Shown: in pieces, positions 9,515 through 17,455 of the stretch | Layout: each line of letters starts with the position of its first letter | How positions within the stretch are numbered: the first letter of the stretch is position 1 | Source of the DNA: Betaproteobacteria bacterium | GTDB lineage: Bacteria > Pseudomonadota > Gammaproteobacteria > Burkholderiales > SG8-39 | NCBI GenBank assembly: GCA_947479645.1 | Contig: CANKAJ010000010.1 | Coordinates: forward strand, 1 to 60,043 | Direction: 5' to 3' | DNA: 60,043 bases | Translations under genes and position numbers: made by a program | The notes under the pieces: model-generated | What the model was told of the DNA's origin: nothing | Database searches by the model: none | What the model saw: the letters and a program-made list of their open reading frames with translations, nothing else

Positions 9515-10060
9515 ATGGAAGCCAAGGCTGGTGAAATTGAATACCTTAATCCAGTTAGTCCGAATAAAGACAAAAAGCTCTTCGTTCCCGCTATAGGAGA
9601 TCTGGAGGGGAAAACGATTGGATTCCTCACCAATGGATGGACAAGCTTTAACATTATGGGGGAGCACATCGCGCAAGTTCTTAAGAGCAAATTCAATATT
9701 CGCGAGATGCGTATTTATGCGATCCCTACCTCTTGTGCGCCTGCGGAAGGGCTTTTGTCAAAAGTGGCGGAAGAATGCGATGCCGCAATTGTAGGAATGG
9801 CAAATTGAGGGTCTTGCACATCGTGGAGTGTCCACGATACAGCGCAACTTGTGAGACAAGGCAAGCCGGCAGTAGTGGTTGTTACCGAACAATTTGAAAA
9901 ACTTTCCAAAATCATTATGAAATCGCAAAATGTGCCAGGGTCCATTGCAATAATGGTCAAGGGGAATCCTGAGTACATTTCACCTGAAGAGCTACAGTTG
10001 GCGTGCGAGCAGGTTGCTCAGGAGGTGATAGATCGGCTTACTCGGTCGCATACAGGATGA
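9515..10060 (+). CDS. UGSC-family selenoprotein with in-frame TGA (Sec98)
   Basis: Two adjacent open stretches, 9515-9805 and 9809-10060, lie in one frame and are divided only by TGA at 9806-9808. Read through, they give a 181-residue protein in which the TGA falls exactly at the first position of U-G-S-C (residues 98-101), the motif that names the UGSC (seleno)protein family. The codons on both sides encode sensible sequence: GFLTNGWTSFN, YAIPTSCAPAEG and CDAAIVGMAN before it, TSWSVHDTAQLVRQGKPAVV after it. A strong hairpin sits just downstream of the TGA, as a bacterial SECIS should. The U..C pair is likely a selenenylsulfide redox centre. The alternative, a nonsense mutation of a Cys form, fits less well. 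The selA/selB/selC/selD genes are not in this window. Confidence 0.85.
9806..9847 (+). promoter_or_regulatory. Bacterial SECIS hairpin after the Sec codon
   Basis: After the TGA at 9806-9808 the RNA can fold into an uninterrupted 8-bp stem, 9820-9827 pairing with 9831-9838, closed by the triloop GUG at 9828-9830. A lower 4-bp stem (9814-9817 with 9844-9847) can extend it across a small internal loop. The loop begins 19 nt after the TGA, within the 16-37 nt window known for bSECIS elements, and has the G-U at its tip that SelB needs. Because it lies in coding sequence, such perfect pairing is unlikely by chance. Confidence 0.8.
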
Positions 10061-10095
10061 AGGGGGAAACATAGAGCTTGAGGGGCCAAGCGAAT

Positions 10096-10917
10096 TCATC
10101 TGATATCGTGTGTTCCCCGCTGCTCAATAAATTCTAGCGTTGCTTTGGCGCAACGCTCAGCCCCCGTCACCGCAACGTGATATGAATCTCCTGGTAGCAC
10201 AAGCAATCTTGAGTTTTCTATCTGCTCCTGCCAGGCTCGTGTCTCTTCTACCGAAGAAAGTCCACTCTGCTCCGTAGTAATGACGAGCGTCGGACATTTG
10301 ATCCGCGGGATGTCTGCCCTGATGTCGGCGCAGGCGATGGTTGAAATCCAGCCGATCTGGGACGACACGGGCATACGCGCCATGAATGATGTCCACCATT
10401 CAGCCCCCTCTGCAGGAAAATTACTTCCGAGCCGCGCTTTCTGGCCACGCTGAGCCCAGTTATTTAGTCCCTCTCGCTCGAACTCCTCGGTCCAAGCTGG
10501 AACCCTGGCGGCCGCGTCTTTTCGAAAGGGTGGAGGTGCGCCAATGACTGTGAGTGTCAGTACGCGGTCGGCGCGGCGCGCAGCGAATGCTCTGGCAATG
10601 GTTCCGCCAAGCTTTGCCCCTACTACATGGAAGCGATTGATTCCGAGCATGTCCATCACCCCAATAAAATCATCGATGATGATATCCAGCGTCCACGGAA
10701 AATCACGTGGCATCGGGGTTGATTCGCCATGCCCCCGCGTGTCTGGACGGACTACGCGAAAACAGCGAGCAAGATGCGGTATCCAGCCATACCATGCGAG
10801 ATGGCTTTCTGCATTGCCATGTATCAGAAGAACTGTTTCTGGCTGTCCCCAGGGATCGGTAAAGTCGTCGACCTCATAGTGAATGCAGGCCTTAGGTGAA
10901 GTATTGAAAATCGACAT
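10096..10917 (-). CDS. Alpha/beta hydrolase-fold protein lacking the nucleophile serine
   Basis: This 273-residue protein has the alpha/beta-hydrolase pattern: the LLIHGNAESHLAWYGW oxyanion segment, RPDTRGHGEST, a nucleophile-elbow strand FHVVGAKLGG, and a late histidine in DSYHVAV (H247). The elbow normally reads G-x-S-x-G, but here it reads G100-A-K102-L-G104, and the codon is a clear AAG. The canonical acid position after strand six reads TTEQSG rather than an Asp. It may therefore be a non-hydrolytic member, or use other chemistry. It follows a Bug receptor by 10 bases on the same strand, so it probably handles that receptor's ligand. Confidence 0.88.
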   Translation of the reverse strand: MSIFNTSPKACIHYEVDDFTDPWGQPETVLLIHGNAESHLAWYGWIPHLARCFRVVRPDTRGHGESTPMPRDFPWTLDIIIDDFIGVMDMLGINRFHVVGAKLGGTIARAFAARRADRVLTLTVIGAPPPFRKDAAARVPAWTEEFEREGLNNWAQRGQKARLGSNFPAEGAEWWTSFMARMPVSSQIGWISTIACADIRADIPRIKCPTLVITTEQSGLSSVEETRAWQEQIENSRLLVLPGDSYHVAVTGAERCAKATLEFIEQRGTHDIR

Positions 10918-10927
10918 GGATGATAAT

Positions 10928-11893
10928 TCACTCGGCTTTTATGCCGGCTTCCTTAATGACTTTGGCCCATTTGATAGTTTCATCTCTGATGAATGCATAA
11001 GTTTCTTCTGGAGTGCTCGACAGTGTATTCGCACCTTGATCGCTCATGAACTTCTTCATCTCGGTGCTATGCATCATGTCGACGACTTCCCGATTGAGGC
11101 GATTGACAATTTCCCTCGGTGTGCGCGCTGGGGCAAGCAAAGCGTTCCATGGCGACGCAGTCAATCCGGGAAGGCCTGACTCTTCCAGAGTGGCAACAGT
11201 TGGAAGCAGTTCGGAACGACGCGCGCCAGCCACCGCAATTGAATTTAGTCTGCCAGCAAGCAAGAACGGCCTGATAGTGGGCAGATTGACGAACGAAATG
11301 TGATTTTGCCCAGCGACAAGATCGATCATCGCCGGGCCGCCGCCATTGTAGGGGACGTTCACGATGTCAATTCCAGCTTGTCTTTTGAACATCTCAGTCA
11401 GTAAGTGTTGTATCGAGTTGGTTCCTGGCAGGGCGGCATTCAGTTTGCCGGGATTTCCCTTCGCGTATGCGATCAGCTCCTTTACCGTTTTTGCCTGCAA
11501 AGATGGATGGGCAGCAAGCACAATCGTGATATCAGCAAGAAGGGAAATCGGTATGAAATCCTCGAGTACGTTATATGGGGTTGTTGAATAGAGGCCCAGC
11601 CCTGCGGCAAGTGCGCCAGCGTTGCCGATGAGCAAAGTATAGCCATCAGGTGGGGCGTTCGCTGCCACTTTGGTTCCGATCAGTCCGCCTGCTCCGCCGC
11701 GATTTTCTATGATCGCCTGTTGCTTAAGTGCTTTCGATAGCCTCTCTCCAACTGCACGAGCGACTATGTCATTGGTACCGCCGGGTGGGAATGGAACGAT
11801 AAGCTTTATTGGTTTCGATGCATAGTTGCTTTGCGCGAAAACAATGATGGGGAAAAATAAAAATATCAACAGCGCAGCGCGAAAGTTCTTCAT
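10928..11893 (-). CDS. Bug-family tripartite tricarboxylate transporter receptor
   Basis: This is a 321-residue periplasmic receptor. The signal peptide MKNFRAALLIFLFFPIIVFAQS ends near residue 21. Bug landmarks are KPIKLIVPFPPGGTNDIVAR, IIENRGGAGGLIGTK, PDGYTLLIGN, VPYNGGGPAM and the terminal IKWAKVIKEAGIKAE. The ATG at 11893 is preferred to an in-frame TTG five codons upstream because it starts the signal peptide cleanly. It leads a two-gene unit with the alpha/beta hydrolase-fold protein at 10096-10917. Confidence 0.95.
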   Translation of the reverse strand: MKNFRAALLIFLFFPIIVFAQSNYASKPIKLIVPFPPGGTNDIVARAVGERLSKALKQQAIIENRGGAGGLIGTKVAANAPPDGYTLLIGNAGALAAGLGLYSTTPYNVLEDFIPISLLADITIVLAAHPSLQAKTVKELIAYAKGNPGKLNAALPGTNSIQHLLTEMFKRQAGIDIVNVPYNGGGPAMIDLVAGQNHISFVNLPTIRPFLLAGRLNSIAVAGARRSELLPTVATLEESGLPGLTASPWNALLAPARTPREIVNRLNREVVDMMHSTEMKKFMSDQGANTLSSTPEETYAFIRDETIKWAKVIKEAGIKAE

Positions 11894-11995
11894 ATCTAGT
11901 TTTCCCAATTGGACTGAATGGCCAAATTGATTCTACTTGGCAACGCAAGTAGCTGTAGTTCTGCACCGGATGCCTACAATAAGAGATTATTCTGC

Positions 11996-12445
11996 TCAAT
12001 TTTTGAATGGTGCCCCGCTTAGTTTGAACCCAGGCTTAATTCCATGTTTGTTAAACCAGCCCTGGTTCATTTCTAGCGTGAAGCGCACTGGCTTTGCCGA
12101 ACAGTGCGTGCGTTCAGAAAATGGAGCCATGTCGGCTAAGTTAACGATCGTCCCATCGTCTGCAATAAATGCAATCGTAAGTGGAGTTGGCGTGTTTTTC
12201 ATCCAGAAACACTGTGGCTGAGGCACTTCAAAAACGAAGAGCATGCCGTCGTTGGTGTTCAGGTCCCGCCGAAACATTAATCCTTTCTGGAGTTCCCCAG
12301 GCGTTGTGGCAACCTCGGCACGAATAAGATGCATACCCGCATTGAGCTGGATAGATTTTAAGTGCTGGGGGGCGTCCTGCGCACCAGCCGAAAAGGCGAG
12401 CATGGCAATGCACGTCACGGATAGTACTTTTAGCAATATATGCAT
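11996..12445 (-). CDS. DUF192 family exported protein
   Basis: A 149-residue protein with a signal peptide (HILLKVLSVTCIAMLAFSAGAQ) and a DUF192 domain: a TPGELQKGLMFRRDL helix, GMLFVFE, the diagnostic FWMKNTPTPLTIAFI, and NQGWFNKHGIKPG near the end. DUF192 proteins are small beta-barrel-like periplasmic proteins of unknown function that occur widely in bacteria and archaea. An ATG 21 bases upstream exists, but starting at 12445 gives a proper signal peptide. It lies 80 bases downstream of prc on the same strand. Confidence 0.9.
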   Translation of the reverse strand: MHILLKVLSVTCIAMLAFSAGAQDAPQHLKSIQLNAGMHLIRAEVATTPGELQKGLMFRRDLNTNDGMLFVFEVPQPQCFWMKNTPTPLTIAFIADDGTIVNLADMAPFSERTHCSAKPVRFTLEMNQGWFNKHGIKPGFKLSGAPFKN

Positions 12446-12525
12446 GGTCTTTTGCGTTGGGTGCATCGACTTTGTAAGTTTTTGACAGTCTCGTAGCCCC
12501 TGGGAATACAGCTACATTGGGAATT

Positions 12526-14709
12526 TTAATGGGGAGTCGATAAAGTCGCTGGCTTGATTCGGGCTGTGAATGCGGTGCTAGCTCTTAACACTGTGACTTC
12601 GTCGCTTAGTATGTGTACGGCTTCGTTCAGCAAGATATCTTTGGCATTTTTTCGTGCATTTTCAACTGCGAGGTCATTCGCGAAATTACGTTCGTCTGCT
12701 TGAAGTCCGTCATCTCGCGTTGGACTGACGCTTCGTAGCGTGGATTCCGTTGCAAAAACCTTGTCATTGGCGCTCTGACTTCCAGTTCGTTGGTTTTCGC
12801 GCGCCGAAATTCGAACTTCCCGGGCATTGCGTTCCCTGATGCGCTCGGCTTCATTAAGTGATATTAGGTTTTTGTCGCGCAGAACTTTTAGTTCTTCGAT
12901 ATCTTCATGCAAAAACTGAAAATCCCGGTCATTTTTAATACGTACCCCATGCCGTGTCAGAAGGGTTGGCAGCAATACTTTCAAGTCCCCGACTATAGAA
13001 TAGTCTGCAGCCTTGATCTGAGCCCATGGGAGTGCGTTGTCGAAACTCGATTCGCCAAAGTCTTCTGCATCGAAACCTGCGGGAAATAGAATATCCGGTG
13101 TCACGCCACGCAATTGGGTGGTTCCACCATTAATGCGGAAGAACTGAGCCACAGTCAGCTTCAGATTACCAAATTGCGGCTTCTCGCTTTCAGCAATCTG
13201 ATCAAGACTGATCACAGTCTGCACTGTTCCTTTACCAAAACTCGGGTGGCCAATAATCAGTCCGCGGCCATAATCTTGAATGGCTGCGGCAAAAATCTCG
13301 GAGGCGGATGCGGAGCCGCGGTTAATCAAGACACCAAGTGGACCATCCCAAGCGACACCTGCGTCGGTATCGCTTTCCACCGTAATCGCGCCATTGGCGT
13401 CGCGCTGTTGCAGCACGGGGCCCTTATCGATAAACAAACCAGTCAGTTCAACCGCTTCCGTCAACGACCCACCCCCATTGTTGCGCAAATCAATCAGTAC
13501 GCTGTCGACCTTTTCCTTTTTTAACTCCTCCAGCAGTCTTGTTACATCGCGGGTCGCGCTTTTAAAATCCTGATGGCCTTGTTGTCGAGCATTGAAATCC
13601 TCATAGAAAGAGGGAAGGGATATTACGCCGACATGACGAGTTGCATTCCCATCCTTCACGGTGAGGACGGATTTCTTGGCAGCTTGTTCTTCCAACCTTA
13701 TTTTTTTTCGAACTAACGTAACCAATCTATGTTTTCCGTCAGGACTGGCGTCTGCAGGGAGCACTTCGAGAATGACACGCGAGTTCTCAGCACCGCGAAT
13801 CAGAGCGACCGTTTCCTGAAGGCGCCAGCCCATGACATCGGTCATGATGCCGCCTTCACCCTGAGCGATGCTGATGATGCGGTCCCCGGGATTTAGTTGG
13901 CCAGAGAGGGCGGCCGGCCCCCCCGGCACCAGTTCACGAATCGTAGCGAAGTCATCTTTCTCCGCCAGTACCGCACCAATTCCGACCAGTGAGAGCCTCA
14001 TTGATATGTCGAACTCCTCTGCCGCTTGCGCTCCCAGGTAGTTGGTATGGGGCTCAATGGACGTCGTGAAGGCGTTCATGAACGCTTCAAATGCGTCTTG
14101 ACTCGTTAGCTGGCCGATGCGCTTCAGGGAATTTTCATAGCGCTTATCAAGGGTCAGATAGATGCTCTTGTCGTCCTTCCCGGCAAGTTTGAGTCGTAGC
14201 CAGTCATTTTTGACCCGTTTGTGCCACAGGTCACGCATTTCTGTTTCGAATTTCGGCCAAGGTTCCTTTTCTCGCCCGTATTGGTAGCTTTCGTTCTGCT
14301 GAAAATCAAATCCCTTTGAAAGTAAGGATCGGGCATACGCAAAACGATCTGCAGCACGACGCACATAAAGATTGAAAATGGCAAATGGAGCAGTAAGGTT
14401 CTCTGCAAGGATTGCGTCACCTAGCTTGTCTCGTGCACTAGCGATTTGGTCAATATCTGATTGAAGAAAGAAGACCTTTTCGCTATCAATTGACTTCAGG
14501 TATTTATCGAATATCTTTGCTGATAAAGCAGCATCGAATGGGATCGACTTGTAGTGAAAACGCGCCAGAACTTCCGCCGCCAGATGAGCAGCCTGAGACT
14601 GTTGCTGCACTGGTTCTACATTGCGAAGAAATGGTGTCTGTACATCGAATGAAGCTCCTTGCACTGCCGTCGCAAAAGCAAAGATTATCCACAAGAGCTT
14701 GAGTCTCAT
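12526..14709 (-). CDS. prc: Tail-specific (carboxy-terminal processing) protease Prc/Tsp
   Basis: This 727-residue protein is a periplasmic S41 protease that degrades proteins with apolar C-termini and trims penicillin-binding proteins or hydrolases in related bacteria. Signal peptide 1-18; Tsp-type N-terminal helical domain; PDZ at about 235-320 (VGIGAVLAEKDDF, GGPAALSGQLNPGDRI); protease core with RNNGGGSLTEA and GSASASEIFAAAIQDYGRG. The Ser-Lys pair with its helper Asp can be placed at S468, D479 and K493, with the same spacing as E. coli Tsp S430/D441/K455. The C-terminal DUF3340-like tail is present. The ATG at 14709 fits the signal peptide; an ATG at 14745 would add 12 charged residues. 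Confidence 0.95.
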   Translation of the reverse strand: MRLKLLWIIFAFATAVQGASFDVQTPFLRNVEPVQQQSQAAHLAAEVLARFHYKSIPFDAALSAKIFDKYLKSIDSEKVFFLQSDIDQIASARDKLGDAILAENLTAPFAIFNLYVRRAADRFAYARSLLSKGFDFQQNESYQYGREKEPWPKFETEMRDLWHKRVKNDWLRLKLAGKDDKSIYLTLDKRYENSLKRIGQLTSQDAFEAFMNAFTTSIEPHTNYLGAQAAEEFDISMRLSLVGIGAVLAEKDDFATIRELVPGGPAALSGQLNPGDRIISIAQGEGGIMTDVMGWRLQETVALIRGAENSRVILEVLPADASPDGKHRLVTLVRKKIRLEEQAAKKSVLTVKDGNATRHVGVISLPSFYEDFNARQQGHQDFKSATRDVTRLLEELKKEKVDSVLIDLRNNGGGSLTEAVELTGLFIDKGPVLQQRDANGAITVESDTDAGVAWDGPLGVLINRGSASASEIFAAAIQDYGRGLIIGHPSFGKGTVQTVISLDQIAESEKPQFGNLKLTVAQFFRINGGTTQLRGVTPDILFPAGFDAEDFGESSFDNALPWAQIKAADYSIVGDLKVLLPTLLTRHGVRIKNDRDFQFLHEDIEELKVLRDKNLISLNEAERIRERNAREVRISARENQRTGSQSANDKVFATESTLRSVSPTRDDGLQADERNFANDLAVENARKNAKDILLNEAVHILSDEVTVLRASTAFTARIKPATLSTPH

Positions 14710-14745
14710 TCTTGTTCCATCACAAATGTCAAAATGCTCCTCCAC

Positions 14746-15214
14746 TGGAGGTAGCGGTAATGCGTGCGTTCATCATCTACAACATGCCGGCACACACTAC
14801 CCTCGCTAACCCGAACGAAATCTATGGTCTTTAAAATGTAGGAGTCGATGTGGGATCGTAAAGATCAAGATCAAAAAAAGTAGCCTCAAACATTGCTGCC
14901 TGAAGCCCTTTGACCTCTCGATCACCGAAAAATATGCTGATCGTCAAAAAGAGGCTACGCGCAATTAGGCAATTTAGGTGTGACATATTGTAATTAGCAT
15001 TGATGTATAAAGTGGTTAGATGGCTGGCATGCCATAGAATCGAGGAATTTCTTAGGCGCTGATTACGTACATTTATTTTCAAACATTAATGGAGTGCAAT
15101 ACGTGTAACGTCCACCCTCGCGCGCTTGAATGTGGATTTTTAGTTTTCTATTATTGCTGTCCCGACCATGATTCGCTTATTCATAGGCGTATCCTGAGCT
15201 TTTAGGGGAGTCGA
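14746..15214. other. Intergenic region without a supported gene
   Basis: About 470 AT-rich bases between prc and the small membrane protein gene. No convincing coding frame is visible on either strand. It contains an inverted repeat, GTAGCCTC at 14880-14887 and GAGGCTAC at 14951-14958, flanked by A-runs, which could be the ends of a small folded RNA or a worn insertion. Confidence 0.4.
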
Positions 15215-15562
15215 ATGGAAACTCTATTCAAAAGCCCAAAGACCGGGCAGCTACTGGATGTTGGCGCTGCGCCACTCTACGCTGCTTTGTTTGGGCCATT
15301 TTATTTTGCAAAGCATAGGGTTTGGAAACATGCCGTGTGTGGTGCTTTATTATCCGTGGTCACGGGCGGCATTTCCTGGCTTGTATATCCACTCTATTCA
15401 GAAAGAATTATGCGGGACGTTCTGATAAGAGAAAATTGGATAGCAATGCCGTCTGCTGAGGTCGATCGCTCGCCTCAGAAGGTCCTATTGTTCTTGATGA
15501 CGCTGGCATGGTCTTTCGCATTTTGCGTGGTGGTGACTCTGATAATTAAGCCCGATTACTGA
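15215..15562 (+). CDS. Small conserved-looking inner-membrane protein
   Basis: A 115-residue protein that I do not recognise. A strong GGGGAG box lies 5 bases before the ATG. Hydrophobic segments are visible at about 17-30, 40-60 (VCGALLSVVTGGISWLVYPL) and 90-110 (VLLFLMTLAWSFAFCVVVTLII), so it is an integral membrane protein with two or three crossings. A WKHA motif and RENWI lie in the loop regions. It stands alone between divergently placed genes. Confidence 0.75.
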   Translation: METLFKSPKTGQLLDVGAAPLYAALFGPFYFAKHRVWKHAVCGALLSVVTGGISWLVYPLYSERIMRDVLIRENWIAMPSAEVDRSPQKVLLFLMTLAWSFAFCVVVTLIIKPDY

Positions 15563-15719
15563 ACACCGATAAGGTGACATATCACGTTCTTAGTGAAATG
15601 CCAGGGGGATTTTGTAAGCTCACGTGCAAGGCGATAGGGAGCAGGGGAGCACAGTTGCTTGACCCTTCACTATCCAATAGGAAGTTCCACAACATTTCTC
15701 TTAGAGCGATTATGGCGGC

Positions 15720-15738
15720 GAGGCTACTCTCTAGCCTC
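15720..15738. other. Short hairpin in the gap before the flavin oxidoreductase gene
   Basis: GAGGCTA pairs with TAGCCTC around a five-base loop. It lies 36 bases past the 3' end of the minus-strand oxidoreductase gene and 158 bases past the small membrane gene, so it may help terminate either transcript, but there is no T-run. Confidence 0.3.
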
Positions 15739-15773
15739 CACAAGTTCTGAAGGCGAGGTTCAGATGTGGTGCA

Positions 15774-17018
15774 CTAATCCGGTAGCGCGATATTGTGTTC
15801 AGTGCTGAATTGATAGTCACGAAATACATGTTCAGCTGTCAGAAGTTGGTAGCTCCCGTCTGAGAGTCGATGGCTCGTATCTTTCAATCGATAGGTGTTT
15901 TGGCCACAAGTCCAACAAGTAAAGTTACGCATATGGGTACAGAGGCAGGTCTTATCTGGCACTGATACCTTTTTTGCATCTGGATGGGCTGCTACTTCCC
16001 GGTTATAGGAGGTGATGTAGGCGCAATTGCCAGAGCCGTCTAGCAAGTATCCATAAGCCTCACAGTTAGGACGATTGCCCGCGCCTATCGCGGGGCTGCC
16101 CTTAAGCATGCGCATCGGGTAGCCGGTGGGAGAAATCAGGTTGACCTCAATGTCATTTTTGGCTGCACTGAAGTACTCCTGCTTCAGGTTATCCGGCAAA
16201 CCGCACTCTCTCGTCACTGTAAAACGCGTCGCTACCTGCACGGCTGCACAACCACTCTCAAGGTAGGTCACAGCATCACTTCCAGTAAAAATACCGCCCG
16301 CAGCGATAATAGGAATATTCAACTGCTCGGCTACCAGATAGCGGTGGATTTCGGTCGTGATGGTGATTAGGTCGTAGTCTGCCCAATCCATGCCGAAGCC
16401 CAAATGGCCACCCGCGAGGGGCCCCTCCACCACGACGAAATCGGGAAGTCGCCCGAGCCGGGCAGTTTTGCGAAGGAAAAGTTGAAATGCCCGTAGCGAC
16501 GATACGATGATGCCAAGCTTGGCATCGCGAAAGCGTGGATGATCCTCCATAAGCGCGAATGAATTCAGATGCAGGCCAGCAGAAAGAGTGATGCCGTCGA
16601 TTCCGGCATCCAATGCTGATCGCAGACGCACACGTAGCGTTTCACGTGGCCCGTTCATCGTGAGCTTTTCCATGCAATTGATAAAAATCAGGCCATCACC
16701 ACGCTTGGCCTCCATGGTCTTTCCGATGTGGTTGTGCGTCGCCTCCGCCAGCTGGCCGAGGTCGAAAATCACTGCTGACTTGTCGGAGTTTGCGGCGTTG
16801 TATTTATAGAGTTTTGCCTTATTGCTGACGAACCGGGTATGAAATCTGCGATCAGAAACTGTCTGTACCATTGCATCCGAAATATGCCCGATACCGCCTA
16901 GGCGCGCGCCTTCGAGTGCCAATCCTGCAGTCGAGATATCCACCCCCATACCGCCAATTACAATTGGCACTAATTCGTGGTTACCCAAATGCAACCGAAA
17001 ATCTTCTAATCGTCTCAT
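15774..17018 (-). CDS. Nitronate monooxygenase / 2-nitropropane dioxygenase-like FMN oxidoreductase
   Basis: A 414-residue TIM-barrel FMN protein of the NMO/FabK-like group. Evidence: the N-terminal VPIVIGGMGVDISTAGLALE, the mid-barrel FVVVEGPLAGGHLGFG, and the flavin phosphate loop IIAAGGIFTGSDAVTYLESGCAAVQVATRF. The family oxidises alkyl nitronates or reduces enoyl groups; this branch is uncharacterised. Beyond the barrel there is a 90-residue cysteine-rich tail with CLCTH and CWTC (four cysteines in a possible metal knuckle), which is absent from classic nitronate monooxygenases. It is a single gene. Confidence 0.85.
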   Translation of the reverse strand: MRRLEDFRLHLGNHELVPIVIGGMGVDISTAGLALEGARLGGIGHISDAMVQTVSDRRFHTRFVSNKAKLYKYNAANSDKSAVIFDLGQLAEATHNHIGKTMEAKRGDGLIFINCMEKLTMNGPRETLRVRLRSALDAGIDGITLSAGLHLNSFALMEDHPRFRDAKLGIIVSSLRAFQLFLRKTARLGRLPDFVVVEGPLAGGHLGFGMDWADYDLITITTEIHRYLVAEQLNIPIIAAGGIFTGSDAVTYLESGCAAVQVATRFTVTRECGLPDNLKQEYFSAAKNDIEVNLISPTGYPMRMLKGSPAIGAGNRPNCEAYGYLLDGSGNCAYITSYNREVAAHPDAKKVSVPDKTCLCTHMRNFTCWTCGQNTYRLKDTSHRLSDGSYQLLTAEHVFRDYQFSTEHNIALPD

Positions 17019-17300
17019 TAGCTTAGCTTTATGTTATCGGATTGATATAGAAATCAATCCGCATTGCAGGTACTTCCCGCTTACGTATACACCGTGTTTA
17101 TGCAACGTTCGGACCTTATCGAATATACATATGCAGATTATCTGTATCTTCTTTTGAGGGTTTCCGATATCTGTCGCAGTAACGGGGAGCTTAGATTGGA
17201 TTATACCGGACGCAGTCGGACTATCAATTTAATAAAAACAATGACTTGCGGTTTTATGATGGGTGACAGTGGACATCACTGGACGACTCATCTCTTATGA

Positions 17301-17345
17301 CTCTGAATCCGCAGGTCGTAGGTTCAACTGCTACTCCCGCTACCA
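17301..17345 (+). pseudogene. 3' half of a tRNA gene, Gln(CUG)-like (remnant)
   Basis: The segment reads as the 3' half of a tRNA: an anticodon loop CTCTGAA with U33 and anticodon CTG, a stem side TCCGC, a variable loop AGGTC, T-arm GTAGG-TTCAACT-GCTAC with one mismatch, acceptor side TCCCGCT, discriminator A and an encoded CCA at 17343-17345. The 5' half with D-arm and a matching acceptor strand is not found at the expected distance. This is what remains when a mobile element integrates at, or recombines away from, a tRNA gene. The surrounding 17019-17455 holds no coding gene. Confidence 0.55.
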
Positions 17346-17357
17346 ACGATCGATCAT

Positions 17358-17381
17358 GTGGTCCGCCGACCGGCGGACCAC
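17358..17381 (+). terminator. Strong hairpin after the tRNA remnant
   Basis: GTGGTCCGCC at 17358-17367 pairs perfectly with GGCGGACCAC at 17372-17381 around a four-base loop. It starts 12 bases after the encoded CCA, where a tRNA terminator would sit, but it has no T-run. Confidence 0.5.
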
Positions 17382-17455
17382 TTCGACTTCTGGTCTGTGG
17401 TAGTAGACTGGGTACTATCCGTGCATCACGAATTTTGTTGGTTTTTAAAGTGTAA

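Noticed and set aside
9515-9808. Reading the gene as a complete 97-residue protein ending at the TGA
   Set aside because: The same frame continues with protein-like sequence for 84 codons, the TGA sits at the U of UGSC, and a SECIS-like hairpin follows.
17064-17300. 78-residue plus-strand frame before the tRNA remnant
   Set aside because: No ribosome site, no recognisable sequence, and it runs into the tRNA-like segment.
17181-17345. A full tRNA or tmRNA-like gene
   Set aside because: Only the 3' half has tRNA features; no D-arm or tag-reading frame could be found, and the upstream acceptor match has a mismatch.
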